A stretch of 64,000 nucleotides of DNA from Dulcicalothrix desertica PCC 7102 (GCF_003991905.1 NZ_RSCL01000012.1:1-64000); one strand, 5' to 3'. Shown: positions 8,496 through 18,242, counted from the first letter of the stretch. Made by a program: numbers and translations. Notes: a model not told the origin generated them from the sequence alone.

Positions 8496-9143
8496 TCAAG
8501 TTTTTAAGTGATTAGATGGTAATTCTCTATAGTTATGATTATCTACCTCTCGGAATTTGGGTAGATAATTATCTTGAGTGCAAGCATTTAAATACTGTTT
8601 TTTATTAACTTTTTGACCATTTAGAAAATATTGAGGAAATCCACGACGTAGAACATTTTTTTGATTCCATTCTCGATAAATCCCATGTTCTATACCATCT
8701 TTAAAATGCTGCTCTCTCCCAACAGTCTTATTATCGCCATTCCACCATCTCTCATAACCGTGACGCTTTCCATCTTTTAAATGCCTTTCTTCTGAAATAA
8801 CATTTTTTGCTGAATACCATAAATCAGTTCCCGTACCATGAAGCATCTCGTAGCTACCAATTAAATTACCATCATAATCATATTGTTTAATGATTCCATG
8901 CTCTTTGCCATCAATATAAAACCCTAATTCACACAAATTACCATTTTCATGCCAAGTCCGAAATAAACCGTGCATTTTTCCATTTTTTATACTATATTCC
9001 ATACATACTTGATTTTCATGCCAAGCACGATAGGCAATTTTTTCGCCATCAAGGTAGTAATGTGCTGATTCTTTTTCCCCGTTAATCGAGTATTTAATCA
9101 CTTCTTCAATCGCATCTAGAGGAATTAAATTTTCGCGACTCAA
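8496..9143 (-). CDS. YwqK-type MORN-repeat protein
   Basis: 215 residues built of about eight repeats with the pattern G-x-x-H-G-x-x-x-x-W/Y-x-x-x-G (for example NGKMHGLFRTWHENGNL and DGKRHGYERWWNGD). This is the MORN-variant repeat of the YwqK family. That family is often labelled an antitoxin, but its biochemical role is mostly unproven. No toxin gene lies next to it, so an antitoxin label is not supported here. The ATG at 9143 faces the FGE-like gene, and the two share a ~115-base divergent promoter region. Confidence 0.75.
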   Translation of the reverse strand: MSRENLIPLDAIEEVIKYSINGEKESAHYYLDGEKIAYRAWHENQVCMEYSIKNGKMHGLFRTWHENGNLCELGFYIDGKEHGIIKQYDYDGNLIGSYEMLHGTGTDLWYSAKNVISEERHLKDGKRHGYERWWNGDNKTVGREQHFKDGIEHGIYREWNQKNVLRRGFPQYFLNGQKVNKKQYLNACTQDNYLPKFREVDNHNYRELPSNHLKT

Positions 9144-9164
9144 GTTAAAAACTCCTGTAAAAAC

Positions 9165-9258
9165 TTGTATTACTTATATACTACATGAGAATCAAGCTTG
9201 CATTCTTCAATGCTATATAGTATATGTAGTATACGTAGTATCGGTTTAGGCTTTACCA
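9165..9258. promoter_or_regulatory. Divergent promoter with TAGTATA-type repeats
   Basis: Between the YwqK-like and FGE-like genes, ATACTACAT is mirrored 40 bases on by ATGTAGTAT. The latter sits in an iterated TAGTATATGTAGTATACGTA stretch. Repeated half-sites in a short divergent region suggest an operator; no regulator is assigned. Confidence 0.4.
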
Positions 9259-10149
9259 ATGTTAGCAGGACAATATGAACAAAGCTTCACTTGCGACAAC
9301 TGTGGCTATGGAACAAGGTTGCTCTACGAGTTGAGTGGGGTCTCCTCAGAAACGCACGGTTGGGGAGAAGCATGTTTTCAATGCGGTTCAAGATTTTTTA
9401 CTCAACTCCACGGAAATAGTGTGGGGTTACGGTTGGTAGAAATACCAGGTGATACTTTCACTATGGGGTCACCACCAAATGAAGCAGGTAGAACTAGTTG
9501 GGAAAGTCCTATTCATCAAGTGACTGTACCTTCCTTTTATATGGGTAAATATCAAGTTACACAAGCTCAATATGAAGCGATTATGGGAATTAATCCTTCA
9601 TATTTTAGAGATGCAAACCACCCCGTTGAGCAAGTATCTTGGTATTCTGCGGTGGAATTCTGTGAGCAATTGAGTCAAAAATCTGGGTTGGCTTACCGTT
9701 TGCCAAGTGAAGCGGAATGGGAATATGCTTGTCGCGCCCTTGCGACTACACCTTTCTATTTCGGAGAAACAATTATAACTGCAAAGGCGAATTACAGAGG
9801 AGAAGAGACGAGAGCATCTGCACTAAAAGGGGAATATCGCCAACAGACAACACCTGTAGGCAGTTTTCCTGCAAATGGATTCGGACTATACGATATGCAT
9901 GGGAATGTATGGGAATGGTGTGAAGATGTTTGGCATATTGATTATCAAGGCGCCCCAACAGATGGAAGTGCCTGGTTAAGCGGTGGAGATGATAAGAACC
10001 GGGTGCTGCGTGGTGGTTCTTGGTTTGACAAAGCAGAATTTTGTCGTTGTGCTAGCCGTGGATATAGTGACCCCGACCCCGAATTTCATGACTATGTGAT
10101 GGGTTTTAGGGTGGTTTTAGTTCTTGGCGAGGAATTCTATATATATTAA
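9259..10149 (+). CDS. Zinc-ribbon plus formylglycine-generating-enzyme-like (SUMF1) protein
   Basis: 296 residues. The N-terminal ~50 carry two CxxC pairs (C12/C15, C39/C42) that look like a zinc ribbon. Residues ~60-290 are an FGE-sulfatase domain: TMGSPPNEAGR, HQVTVPSFYMGKYQVTQAQY, RLPSEAEWEYACR, GLYDMHGNVWEWCEDVW, RVLRGGSWF. True formylglycine enzymes oxidise a sulfatase Cys, but most cyanobacterial proteins of this fold have other or unknown roles, and no sulfatase is near. The Cys near 'EFCRCASRGYS' are in the region where the active cysteines lie. The ribbon fusion suggests recruitment to a nucleic-acid or protein partner. Confidence 0.8.
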   Translation: MLAGQYEQSFTCDNCGYGTRLLYELSGVSSETHGWGEACFQCGSRFFTQLHGNSVGLRLVEIPGDTFTMGSPPNEAGRTSWESPIHQVTVPSFYMGKYQVTQAQYEAIMGINPSYFRDANHPVEQVSWYSAVEFCEQLSQKSGLAYRLPSEAEWEYACRALATTPFYFGETIITAKANYRGEETRASALKGEYRQQTTPVGSFPANGFGLYDMHGNVWEWCEDVWHIDYQGAPTDGSAWLSGGDDKNRVLRGGSWFDKAEFCRCASRGYSDPDPEFHDYVMGFRVVLVLGEEFYIY

Positions 10150-10271
10150 GAAAGGCTTCGCTACGCCGTTTTATTTTTTAAAAAAATCTAAAACCTACGC
10201 AGTATTGAAAGTTATTGTATAAGCTCAGTAAAGAAATGAAAATCAATATAAATACATTTTTACTATGTAAC

Positions 10272-10565
10272 TCAACGATTACATCGTGTTTGTTTCTGGC
10301 TAGATGGAAGCGATGCTAGGTAGTTTTCTATTGCTTTTATATGTCCTTGAGGATTTTCATCGTGATTTTGTATCCAATCTAATACTAGAGAAATGTTATA
10401 TCTGACAACTCTACAATTAATTTCAACCCAATGAATGCCTTTTTCAAGTTTTCCTGCAAGTCGATATTTTTTGAGAGTTTCGGCGGAGAGACCAGTTAAC
10501 TCGCTCGCGGTTTGCTTGTTTACAAATGCATAGTGCTGTGATTTTACATCTGGTGATTTTTTCAT
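10272..10565 (-). CDS. Small helix-turn-helix protein, excisionase-like
   Basis: 97 residues with a MerR/Xis-type winged-helix start: NKQTASELTGLSAETLKKYR, then LAGKLEKGIHWVEINCRVVR. Such small proteins on integrative elements commonly act as excisionase (directing the integrase) or as plasmid regulators. The integrase lies 10 kb away, so a recombination-direction role is only inferred. Its stop is followed leftward by a ~120-base gap to the FGE-like gene. No operon partner; the ParB-like gene begins 210 bases upstream. Confidence 0.65.
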   Translation of the reverse strand: MKKSPDVKSQHYAFVNKQTASELTGLSAETLKKYRLAGKLEKGIHWVEINCRVVRYNISLVLDWIQNHDENPQGHIKAIENYLASLPSSQKQTRCNR

Positions 10566-10774
10566 TTTTGAAGAAACTCCTCAAAGTTAAGTTTTCTTGA
10601 TGTATGTTGCTTTGTTGGCAATACTCATTCTCTTTTGCGGCGCCATTAGGTGAGAGAGTGGGAGAAAGAGCGAAACAAATAGGGCTTCAGGATGTTGATT
10701 TGAGAAACGCGCGCTTCCTTACTCCTTCACTCTCTTAGTGACACCACCTAATTTGACTATCGTTCGTGAATGTT

Positions 10775-12157
10775 TTAGCTCGAAGCACAAGGCAATAATT
10801 TGTATTCTTGTTCCAAAATAGTTAGTAGATACTCCTGTCTTGGTGTAAATTTCGATGGGTCACGTACTTTTGAGAGAGCTTCGAGTATTGCCATGTAGGT
10901 AGGTTCATAATCTTCATGAACTTTTTGAAATAATTTTAGAATGCGGTCGCAGTTCTCGGCAGCTTTTTGTTCGCAAACTCCGTAAATTGTTTCTAAATTT
11001 TCGGGTTTGACTGTTGGAAACTCCTCTTTCCAGGTTTTGATACCACAACTGTGAGGGTTGACTTGAACAATAATGCACCAGGCGCCTCCAAATGCTTTTA
11101 ATTCAGGGTCGCCTTTAGAGATGATTTGACATACTTCGCCCTTGTGATGTGGATTTGGTACGCGCTGTTTGTTTTTAATTTGGTCAACGATGTCTGATTT
11201 GTTGAGTTTGTTATCGAGCATTTTTTGTACATGTTCCTTTTCCTGAGTAGATGCAGCAGAGGCAAGTTCAAGAACATCTTTCTTGGGAAATTTATCGGCG
11301 CGAGTGAGAATTGAGTGTTTAACAGGCTCTCCAAACGTCAAAGCTAGAGTATCAACAGCTTGCGTGTATTTTGCATCGTTGCGAATAGTGCGTTCGCCAA
11401 CTTTGTATTTTTCGGCAAGTGCCTTGGCAGTGTCTATTGCTATTGGATTATCGCCGTCAGGCAAGTCTTGAGAGGAGTCTTCTTCTGCCGAACGGCAAGA
11501 GTTGCCGTTCGGTAGATTCTGCTTTAAATTATCCTCACGATTTCCTTTTAAACTTAGGTAACGTTTACCTCTGAGATAAGAAGCAGTCTCAGGTGTCATG
11601 TTACGGCGCCCTAGCTGATTATTTGCAATCCAACAAATAGCAGCGTCTCTTGAGGCAAGCTCAACTTCAGCTATATTGTAAGGAATTTGCAATTTTTGAC
11701 ATAATTGATAGCGATTGTGACCATCAAGCAAAATTCCCTTACCTTTCCATACCATCAAAGGGCTAAGGCATCCAGATTCTTTTAATTGCGCCTCTAATAA
11801 AAATTTCTCCTCATCAGATAAAGGAGGAATTAGATTTTGAAACTCAGGGTCAATATTGAGAATTGGCTGAGAGTCATGTAATTCACTAGTACCATTAGGT
11901 ACTTGCTCTAACTCTTGCAACTTAGACTCGGCACCTACCAAAGTTAAGCAACTAACCGGAACCTGAGTTATGTGAGATTTATAAGCTTGGTTGTTTGGTT
12001 CATCAAGCAAAACGGATACTTCGGCGCCGTTAATTTCTTTGATTTCACCGTAGGCATAGGCAAGGTACTTCGGGTGATTATCAAGAGACTGTGGCTGAAT
12101 TTGAACGCGCGAACCCACGTGAAAATTGCTTTTATCGGGTCTGAAAGCTAAATTCAT
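10775..12157 (-). CDS. ParB-like domain protein
   Basis: 460 residues. Residues ~1-75 resemble a small SH3/KOW-like barrel (FHVGSRVQIQPQSL). Residues ~110-200 are a ParB/Srx-type N-terminal domain with GILLDGHNRYQLCQKLQIPY and AICWIANNQLGRRNMTPETA. Next comes a helix-turn-helix-like part (AKALAEKYKVGERTIRNDA), then a charged C-terminal region. Proteins of this kind on cyanobacterial plasmids act in partition, copy control or transcription; a CTP-dependent clamp role cannot be judged. No parA lies beside it; the ParM/ParA cassette is 50 kb away. The coding sequence contains a perfect inverted repeat at 11488-11512. Confidence 0.7.
   Translation of the reverse strand: MNLAFRPDKSNFHVGSRVQIQPQSLDNHPKYLAYAYGEIKEINGAEVSVLLDEPNNQAYKSHITQVPVSCLTLVGAESKLQELEQVPNGTSELHDSQPILNIDPEFQNLIPPLSDEEKFLLEAQLKESGCLSPLMVWKGKGILLDGHNRYQLCQKLQIPYNIAEVELASRDAAICWIANNQLGRRNMTPETASYLRGKRYLSLKGNREDNLKQNLPNGNSCRSAEEDSSQDLPDGDNPIAIDTAKALAEKYKVGERTIRNDAKYTQAVDTLALTFGEPVKHSILTRADKFPKKDVLELASAASTQEKEHVQKMLDNKLNKSDIVDQIKNKQRVPNPHHKGEVCQIISKGDPELKAFGGAWCIIVQVNPHSCGIKTWKEEFPTVKPENLETIYGVCEQKAAENCDRILKLFQKVHEDYEPTYMAILEALSKVRDPSKFTPRQEYLLTILEQEYKLLPCASS
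11488..11512. repeat. Palindrome CGAACGGCAA-N3-TTGCCGTTCG, copy 1
   Basis: Perfect arms CCGAACGGCAA / TTGCCGTTCGG with a GAG spacer, inside the ParB-like coding sequence (encoding ..NLPNGNSCRS..). The same 10-base arms with a TTT spacer recur at 34178-34204. Confidence 0.8.
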
Positions 12158-12296
12158 ATTCGCTGTTGTAATAACTAGAATTAACCAAGTGGGTACAAAG
12201 AAATTTATTTAAAACTTTGTACCCAACTTTCCGATTCGGAATTTTTGATAGCTCCTATGGAGTTACCAAAATAAGACTGCGACTGCACCTGTGTTG

Positions 12297-12473
12297 CTAT
12301 GCCAAGTTTCTATGAGTGTTAACTGCAACGCATGACAGTAAACAGTTTCTGGGTTTAGACGAATATGGATCTGACGAAACTTTTAGTAAGGCACCAGTAA
12401 AATCTTTATCTATCCACTCTGTATGTGTTAGCGGGTAAAACAGAGGTGTTTTGTTCTTTTTAGCCTGAGTCAT
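12297..12473 (-). CDS. Possible small protein (58 residues)
   Basis: A 59-codon frame from an ATG at 12473 reads MTQAKKNKTPLFYPLTHTEW and then IDKDFTGALLKVSSDPYS, and stops at 12297. The first half looks protein-like and may be the start of a longer plasmid gene. The second half is less convincing. No family recognised. It lies between the ParB-like gene and the 129-residue gene, on the same strand. The rest of 12158-12536 shows no other feature. Confidence 0.35.
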   Translation of the reverse strand: MTQAKKNKTPLFYPLTHTEWIDKDFTGALLKVSSDPYSSKPRNCLLSCVAVNTHRNLA

Positions 12474-12536
12474 GGGAATACTCCAGTAAATTTTGCTCTA
12501 ATCAATTGGTGTAGTGGTAATTGATGCACAAATTCT

Positions 12537-12926
12537 TCAACGGTTATTTTTTGCTTCTTCCTCCAATAAATGCTTAGTTAGAAATTCTTGACCCAAGAGA
12601 GTTCTAATATTGCCTCTACCAGATTCATTCAGGTCTCGGAAGTAATCAATAACAGTTGGCAGGTAAACCATGTCAGCGACACAGCAGTTTGGCATTCTAG
12701 CTGTTATTGGACTTATCCCTAACCTTTTTAAAAAATCTTTAGCTGTCTTGGGTTGCTTCCTGACAGTGATTGCCATTTGACGAACTGTAACCGTAGTCTT
12801 CCCATCCGGAAGCTTGTAAGCGGTAACTCGAAAAGACTTAGACTGAAGTTTAAATCGTTCAGTGACAATTAATGTAGTGGATTTTTGAGTTTGATTATTT
12901 GTTGGTTGATTTGTGTTGGTAGTCAT
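12537..12926 (-). CDS. Hypothetical protein, plasmid-type
   Basis: 129 residues with an Asn/Thr/Gln-rich start. It continues with TVRQMAITVRKQPKTAKDFL and KRLGISPITARMPNCCVADM, which looks like a helix-turn-helix-like domain (a motif of the sort seen in cyanobacterial plasmid proteins), then a helical tail. A DNA-binding regulatory role is likely but not demonstrated. Translated leftward with the ParB-like gene downstream; spacing argues for a separate transcript. Confidence 0.6.
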   Translation of the reverse strand: MTTNTNQPTNNQTQKSTTLIVTERFKLQSKSFRVTAYKLPDGKTTVTVRQMAITVRKQPKTAKDFLKRLGISPITARMPNCCVADMVYLPTVIDYFRDLNESGRGNIRTLLGQEFLTKHLLEEEAKNNR

Positions 12927-13726
12927 TTTCGATTACTATTGAATCAGATTTCAATTAACTACAAATGGAATTTCGCGTCCCGACTGTAATCAAGAACAAT
13001 CAAGAACAGATAGTTGCACCAAGTAAGTTATACAAATGTAGTTGCTGGTAGATTGCATTTTGGTCGAGGTTTTAGCAGTCATGTAGCTTGATTCAAGCTG
13101 TTTGATACGCACATCGGGTTTCAAAGTTAGATTTGCAGTCAATTCAATACAAAACCTAACTTAAAAAGCACGAGTATTTTTTCGGTACACCCTTGACTGC
13201 TTTGTTTAGTTTTAACACAGTATCGCAGTTATTTTATTCTGATTCTACTTATCAAAAGTCTAATATGGCAGCACTTTTGGCAGATAGCACAAGAAGAGCG
13301 AATGCTATGGCCAAAAAAGTCCAATGTTCATGTTTATACAATCTCTGCAATTTACATAATTTTTAAAACGGGTGCAAATAGCTAATTTTTACAGACAATA
13401 AAATGGTTGCAGTCTGGCAAGTTATAGACTGCTATGCCCTGAGAGCTAGATGCTATCAATATTATTTGAGGTATGACGAAAACATAGAAAACTTATAAAA
13501 AAGTCTTATTTTAATGTTGATGATAATGTAAAGATTTATTAAAATTGGAAAAAAAGTGATTTATAAGTCAATAGTTGTTCAGTAATTATACAGAATTCAT
13601 AGTAAATTACTGATGTAAGTGATAAGTAAATTTTTGTATTTACTACCAAGCTAATATAATGATACTTGCTGCTTATATATTTAGATTTGTTAAGTATTAA
13701 AATTGATTGGGTTATTTGCTAGCTGC
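12927..13726. other. 800-base non-coding stretch
   Basis: No convincing gene on either strand. It holds a short tandem TCAAGAACAA/TCAAGAACAG (about 12990-13010) and an AGCTTGATTCAAGCT near-palindrome at about 13088. It then becomes very AT-rich toward 13700. An origin or centromere would fit such DNA beside a ParB-like gene, but no iteron array was found. Confidence 0.4.
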
Positions 13727-15526
13727 TTACCAGGGAGATTTATCAAAAGTTGGAGAAGTTAACTCTATTTCCTCAGATTCTGATGTGTTGGGTTTATCTC
13801 CTAACGATTCGACATTTAACAACTCTTGAGCAATTTGTTTTCTCAAATCGATAGCTTCGTCCAAATGCTGCTGTTCTATCAGAGTCGAGCGCGCGGTTAG
13901 TCGCGGGTAAAGTTGTTCATCCCAAAGTTTTTCGCTATTCGATATTCGATAAACATCTAATTGGGGAATGGGGATAGTAAGCGGGTAAGGAATAGAACCT
14001 TCCCCAGAAGATGTGTAACCAGGATTTGTAATTACGCATTTACCTTGAGGGAAGCGCATAATCTCATCTGCTGTAATAATGGGCATTGTTTGCAGGCTGT
14101 CCGACCAAGTTGTGGTGTGACCATCTTTGGAGTTACTTATTGATTTGTTTTTAACGATAAATTCCTTGTTGCCAAAGGACTGAGAAAACTTCTCGGCAGT
14201 TGAGTAGTTGGCTGGGTTATACAAAATTTTGGTGCTGCAAGCGCTGGTAATAGCCGCAGAACCGTTTTCTCCGTAAGCAGAAGCGAGTTGTTCAAGAGAC
14301 TGAACACCTAAAACAAAACAGGCGCCGTTACTTCTATACTCGTTAATCCATTGAGGCAAAGCTTTCAAGTACAAAGAGGGTAACTCATCAATGAAAATTC
14401 CAATTGGGTCAAAGCGGGGAGTGGATAAATTACTGACAATTGTCATGTGTAGCGCTGCGGCTAACAATGGTCCAACTACATCTCGTCTGGGGTCGTCTAA
14501 TTTGAAAATTAGTATCTGGCGCCCTGATAGTTTGGTGGGAATTGTACTTTTACCAATAAAGGAGGGGAGTAAAGAGCGTTGAATAAAGCTTGAAAATATT
14601 CCTACTGTTGTTGTGTCAATACTCGCTATAGTTTTCTCACTGTCTCTAGCTTTGAGGTACTGTTGGAACGAAGCTGCAACCCAGCGCGAAACTTTACCTG
14701 CTTGTACCGATGCATGTAGCTTGTTGATAAAATCATCAATTGACTGGATACAGTAAACGGTAGCTAAATCAGGACAGTCACTACCTTTTGCAAGTTGAAT
14801 AAGTGCCTTTGCCAATAAGTCAGCAGCCTTGGAGAAAAATTCGTCACCTTTACCACTACCACCTGCATTTGCATTAATTACTTGGGCAATTTGTGCTGCT
14901 GTTACTGCATCTTCTTGATTCTCCATGAAATCAAGTGGGTTGATTACTTCACTGTATGGTTCCCCAGGTGCGAATATCCGCACATCATAACCGTAACATG
15001 CAGCTAACGGCGCCAGTAGTTTCATTTGGTCGCCCTTTTTGTCATAAACAATTAGTGGAAATCCTTGCACCATAGAGCTTTCTACCATACGGTCGATTGT
15101 ACCAAAAGTTTTACCAGAACCTGGGGCGCCTAATACAAGAGTGGAACGTTCAGCATGAGGGATCCAAACCGTGGGTGAGGCGCCAAGAAATGTTTGAAAT
15201 ACGGCGCCTGCATCTCTAAATTTTCCTTTGAACCAATAGCGGGGGGAACCACACCAAAAGCAGACTTTATTGTGTTTGCGCGCTCGAATTTGTTTAAGCG
15301 CGAGACTTGTTGCCGCTAGTTTTTCAGCAGTTCCTACCACTCGTCCCGTGGAAATCTTACCCTTTTTACTACCAGCGACTTGGGTTAGTAAAATCAAGAA
15401 GATTAAAGTTCCGAGCATTGTCAACCCTTCTGGGTTCGCAAAGGTTTTAAATAACTCAACAAAATCAATACCAGAGTGATAGCCATTTTTAGCAGGCTGT
15501 TCAATTACGGTTTTTGGAGTTTGCAT
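13727..15526 (-). CDS. Type IV coupling protein (VirD4/TraG-like)
   Basis: 599 residues from the ATG at 15526, whose A-T overlaps the TGA of the gene before it; a GTG three bases upstream is the alternative. It has an N-terminal hydrophobic segment (TMLGTLIFLILLTQVAG), Walker A GAPGSGKT at ~133-140, IVYDKKGDQMKLL, and a Walker B-like IGIFIDELPSLYL followed by FVLGVQSLEQL, the hallmarks of the TraG/VirD4 coupling ATPase. That ATPase passes the relaxase-DNA complex to the mating channel at the inner membrane. It is the last gene of the leftward tra cluster. A CFWCGS motif near residue 90 is an unusual extra. Confidence 0.9.
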   Translation of the reverse strand: MQTPKTVIEQPAKNGYHSGIDFVELFKTFANPEGLTMLGTLIFLILLTQVAGSKKGKISTGRVVGTAEKLAATSLALKQIRARKHNKVCFWCGSPRYWFKGKFRDAGAVFQTFLGASPTVWIPHAERSTLVLGAPGSGKTFGTIDRMVESSMVQGFPLIVYDKKGDQMKLLAPLAACYGYDVRIFAPGEPYSEVINPLDFMENQEDAVTAAQIAQVINANAGGSGKGDEFFSKAADLLAKALIQLAKGSDCPDLATVYCIQSIDDFINKLHASVQAGKVSRWVAASFQQYLKARDSEKTIASIDTTTVGIFSSFIQRSLLPSFIGKSTIPTKLSGRQILIFKLDDPRRDVVGPLLAAALHMTIVSNLSTPRFDPIGIFIDELPSLYLKALPQWINEYRSNGACFVLGVQSLEQLASAYGENGSAAITSACSTKILYNPANYSTAEKFSQSFGNKEFIVKNKSISNSKDGHTTTWSDSLQTMPIITADEIMRFPQGKCVITNPGYTSSGEGSIPYPLTIPIPQLDVYRISNSEKLWDEQLYPRLTARSTLIEQQHLDEAIDLRKQIAQELLNVESLGDKPNTSESEEIELTSPTFDKSPW

Positions 15527-16122
15527 CACTTTGTATTTGTGGAGGTAGGTAACTTAAGGAAAGAATTCTCAACAGCTTGATAATAACCGCCTTCATCACA
15601 ATAAGTAATTTTTTGTAAGGTGCGATTATCATTAAGTTGCTGTATATCTAAACAAGGTATATTTGAAGTACTGCCGAAATTATTTGGTTTGATGCTGATT
15701 AAGTTTTCTCCAGGCGCTTTCTTAGGTTGCAGATAAAGATTTATCACACGAGTAAACTTATTTTTACCTTTATTTATATAACCTGTATACAAACATCCTA
15801 ATCTTCCACACAAACGAGAATCATTATAGTTAAAAAGATACAAACGGTTATCTTGATCTTTTAGCCCAACTTCGCTAACTTGAATTGAAGTCCTTGCAGT
15901 CGAAGATAATGATGTGTTATCAGCTATTGCTAACCGCATTAAGGAAGCAGGTACTTTCTCGGTATTACTCCAGCGAATTTTAACTCCATTCGCGTTAGTA
16001 TTACTACATCCATTCAGAAATAAAACGCTGATAAGCAGAAAAAGCCCTAAACTCAAATGAAAGTAGCGCACTAACCGGACAATTTTATCATCAGGCATAG
16101 GTAAATCCACAATAATTAACAT
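15526..16122 (-). CDS. Lipoprotein of the conjugation cluster
   Basis: 198 residues with an N-terminal hydrophobic stretch and a lipobox LFLNGC (Cys39), so it should be exported and lipid-anchored. No family recognised. Its start overlaps the end of the 603-residue secreted protein and its stop overlaps the coupling-protein start, so translation is coupled. In other secretion systems a small lipoprotein (VirB7 or TraV) anchors the outer-membrane core, and this gene could fill that place; it is larger than VirB7. A start at the inner Met9 is also possible. Confidence 0.7.
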   Translation of the reverse strand: MLIIVDLPMPDDKIVRLVRYFHLSLGLFLLISVLFLNGCSNTNANGVKIRWSNTEKVPASLMRLAIADNTSLSSTARTSIQVSEVGLKDQDNRLYLFNYNDSRLCGRLGCLYTGYINKGKNKFTRVINLYLQPKKAPGENLISIKPNNFGSTSNIPCLDIQQLNDNRTLQKITYCDEGGYYQAVENSFLKLPTSTNTK

Positions 16123-17927
16123 CCTTGATAATTTTGGTTGTACTTACTCAAAACATCTTCACCATAATTTTTAATAGAAAGCCGACCAAAAACATCTTTG
16201 GCATCACTATCGACTATCGAAGAATCTCCACCAAAATACTTTTGAGCCACTCGCTCAACTAAACGGGCGCCGGAAAAAGGCTTTTTGGTTACTGGGTCAA
16301 TTTCTTGAGATGTGCTATTAATTTTATCGGCAATACTATTTTGAAAAGCATCTTCTTGTGCTAGAGGAGGGAAGAACTGAAATACCTCAGCATCATTTGG
16401 TCGATATCCTTGAGAAAGCTTGGCTAAGAAATCTTGACCACCATTAGCTTTCTGAATTTGTTCTTGAGTGTACTTATCGTAGCTGAGAAACTTATATTTA
16501 CCCAAAGACACGCCGCAATTGCTTTCATCATCAGTACAAGCATAGGCGCCAACATCATTATAATTACCGTTGTTTTCAGTATCAGCAATCGATTTAGCAA
16601 GCGCCATTAAGTTTGCTGTTTGGGAACCTTGATTTAACTCACAATTAGGTTGAGTGCTATTGTTTACAGGTACTGTATTAGTTTTGCTGGCATTAGTTGA
16701 TACTTCACTACTGTTTGGTTTAGGAGTGTAAGTATTTTGAGAGAGTTCCGAGCCAAGAGTACCAATAAAGATTGGAGCGTTGAGCTTATATGTTAGGAAT
16801 GGAACTGGGCCCATAAAATAGGGAGTGGCGCCACAAATATTTTTGAAGCGAAAGAATAAAGCAGTGTCAACTGTATCGGTTTTTTCGTCTGGTTCCATTA
16901 CTACTACCTTAAAAGCACTGCCAAAAGGTAATCTTCCTGTCGGCTCTTTTCCTCCATTGACTCCTTCTAAACAACCCCAACCTCCTTCAACTTGCTGATA
17001 CTTACCACTTATCCACGAACGTCCTTCAAATTCGCGCCCTTTTCTGCGTCCTAAATTTTCCAAGTCGTCAAGTTCAATGTATGGACACTCTTGGTCAGAA
17101 CAAGGAACTGAAAAACCTGCTACATCCGAACCGGATATTGTTCTCTGGCGGCGTTTTTCTGCTTTGCCCCAGATAAAATCTATCCTGGCAAAGGTGTTAC
17201 CTAACTCGGATAAGGGGATAGGAAACTCAGTTAAGGGCAAGGCGCCGAGTCCAGGTACTTTATAAATTAGAGTGTTTTGCCAACCTGAAAAATTCGATAG
17301 CTGTACTGCATCAACATTGGGAATATCTTCTACGGTGTAAGACGATAAATCAGTTTGGTTAAGCTTAAGTTCTGCCAACGTTTGATTTTGAGCCAAAAGG
17401 TTGGAGAGTGGGGTGTCTATATTAGTTTGAGGCGCCTGAGTTTTTAGTAATGCGGCAATTGGTTTTATTTGTGCAGCATTAGCTTGCCCCAAATTTGGTA
17501 CAATATCTGCCAAGTTTTGGAGAGTTTGTTGTCCTAAAAGTGGGAAGCTTATTAAAGGAACTGTCTTTAAGTTTAGATTACTAACAGTTTTTGTAATGCT
17601 ATCTAAACTTAGTAGGCTTGGTTGTAACGCATCTTCAATATCGCTCAAGCTTAGATATTTATCTGGTGTATCCCCAGCTTCCCACTTTCGCTCTTTACCA
17701 TCAATATTAATTGAAGCTCCTTTTTGAATTGGAGGCATTGTCGCGAAGGATATTCTTTGCCAGTCGGGTAGTGATAACTGGGCGCCTGTGCTACTAGCAG
17801 TTAAGCGAGTGGGTAGGTTTGGTTGATTCTGCGCTATCGATGGCGGTGCCAAGTAGAAACTAAACCAACTAAATATAACTACACAAAGAGATAAACATGT
17901 AACGGCTAAAAATCGACCAATTTTCAT
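16116..17927 (-). CDS. Secreted protein with a lysozyme-like C terminus
   Basis: 603 residues with a clear signal peptide (MKIGRFLAVTCLSLCVVIFS...APPSIAQ). The middle (~40-420) is a conserved-looking extracytoplasmic region with several Cys but no recognised domain. After a Ser/Thr/Asn-rich linker (~430) the last ~170 residues begin LMALAKSIADTENNGNYNDV and continue with NCGVSLGKYKFLSYD. This resembles small muramidase-type domains, with a candidate catalytic Glu in ADTENNG. A VirB1-like role, opening peptidoglycan for the mating channel, is an inference from fold likeness and operon position. Confidence 0.65.
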   Translation of the reverse strand: MKIGRFLAVTCLSLCVVIFSWFSFYLAPPSIAQNQPNLPTRLTASSTGAQLSLPDWQRISFATMPPIQKGASINIDGKERKWEAGDTPDKYLSLSDIEDALQPSLLSLDSITKTVSNLNLKTVPLISFPLLGQQTLQNLADIVPNLGQANAAQIKPIAALLKTQAPQTNIDTPLSNLLAQNQTLAELKLNQTDLSSYTVEDIPNVDAVQLSNFSGWQNTLIYKVPGLGALPLTEFPIPLSELGNTFARIDFIWGKAEKRRQRTISGSDVAGFSVPCSDQECPYIELDDLENLGRRKGREFEGRSWISGKYQQVEGGWGCLEGVNGGKEPTGRLPFGSAFKVVVMEPDEKTDTVDTALFFRFKNICGATPYFMGPVPFLTYKLNAPIFIGTLGSELSQNTYTPKPNSSEVSTNASKTNTVPVNNSTQPNCELNQGSQTANLMALAKSIADTENNGNYNDVGAYACTDDESNCGVSLGKYKFLSYDKYTQEQIQKANGGQDFLAKLSQGYRPNDAEVFQFFPPLAQEDAFQNSIADKINSTSQEIDPVTKKPFSGARLVERVAQKYFGGDSSIVDSDAKDVFGRLSIKNYGEDVLSKYNQNYQGC

Positions 17928-18242
17928 AAATCAATCTTGAGAGTGATTTCACGCTTAATTGTCGTTTACTTGCTACTCACCATTACTGCTCCATAGAGGT
18001 AAACTCATCTATCACAATAGTGATATTTTGTATTTTGCTGTGATTGGATGCCTCATTTAAATTATTTAATAGCTAACAGTGTAAATTTGATAAAATTTAA
18101 TACTTTAATATACTCAGGAATTCAAAAAAGCTAACTTAAATTAAACTATTATTTATAATTTTGTAAATTTAATCAAAATGAAAACAAGTGGAATTTTAAA
18201 TAGTGTATAATTATTAAAACTTCATCTAACAGCAGAAAGTGC
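17928..18242. other. AT-rich intergenic region between divergent genes
   Basis: Very AT-rich 315 bases between the secreted tra protein and the Rpn-type gene. It probably holds both promoters; TATAAT-like boxes abound and none can be singled out. No gene seen. Confidence 0.35.

Noticed and set aside
8421-8509. Plus-strand phrase reading KFWHQLWDVETLEQMTETFC
   Set aside because: Looks like a scrap of a cyanobacterial protein but is too short, has no start, and overlaps the end of the YwqK-like gene; not assigned.
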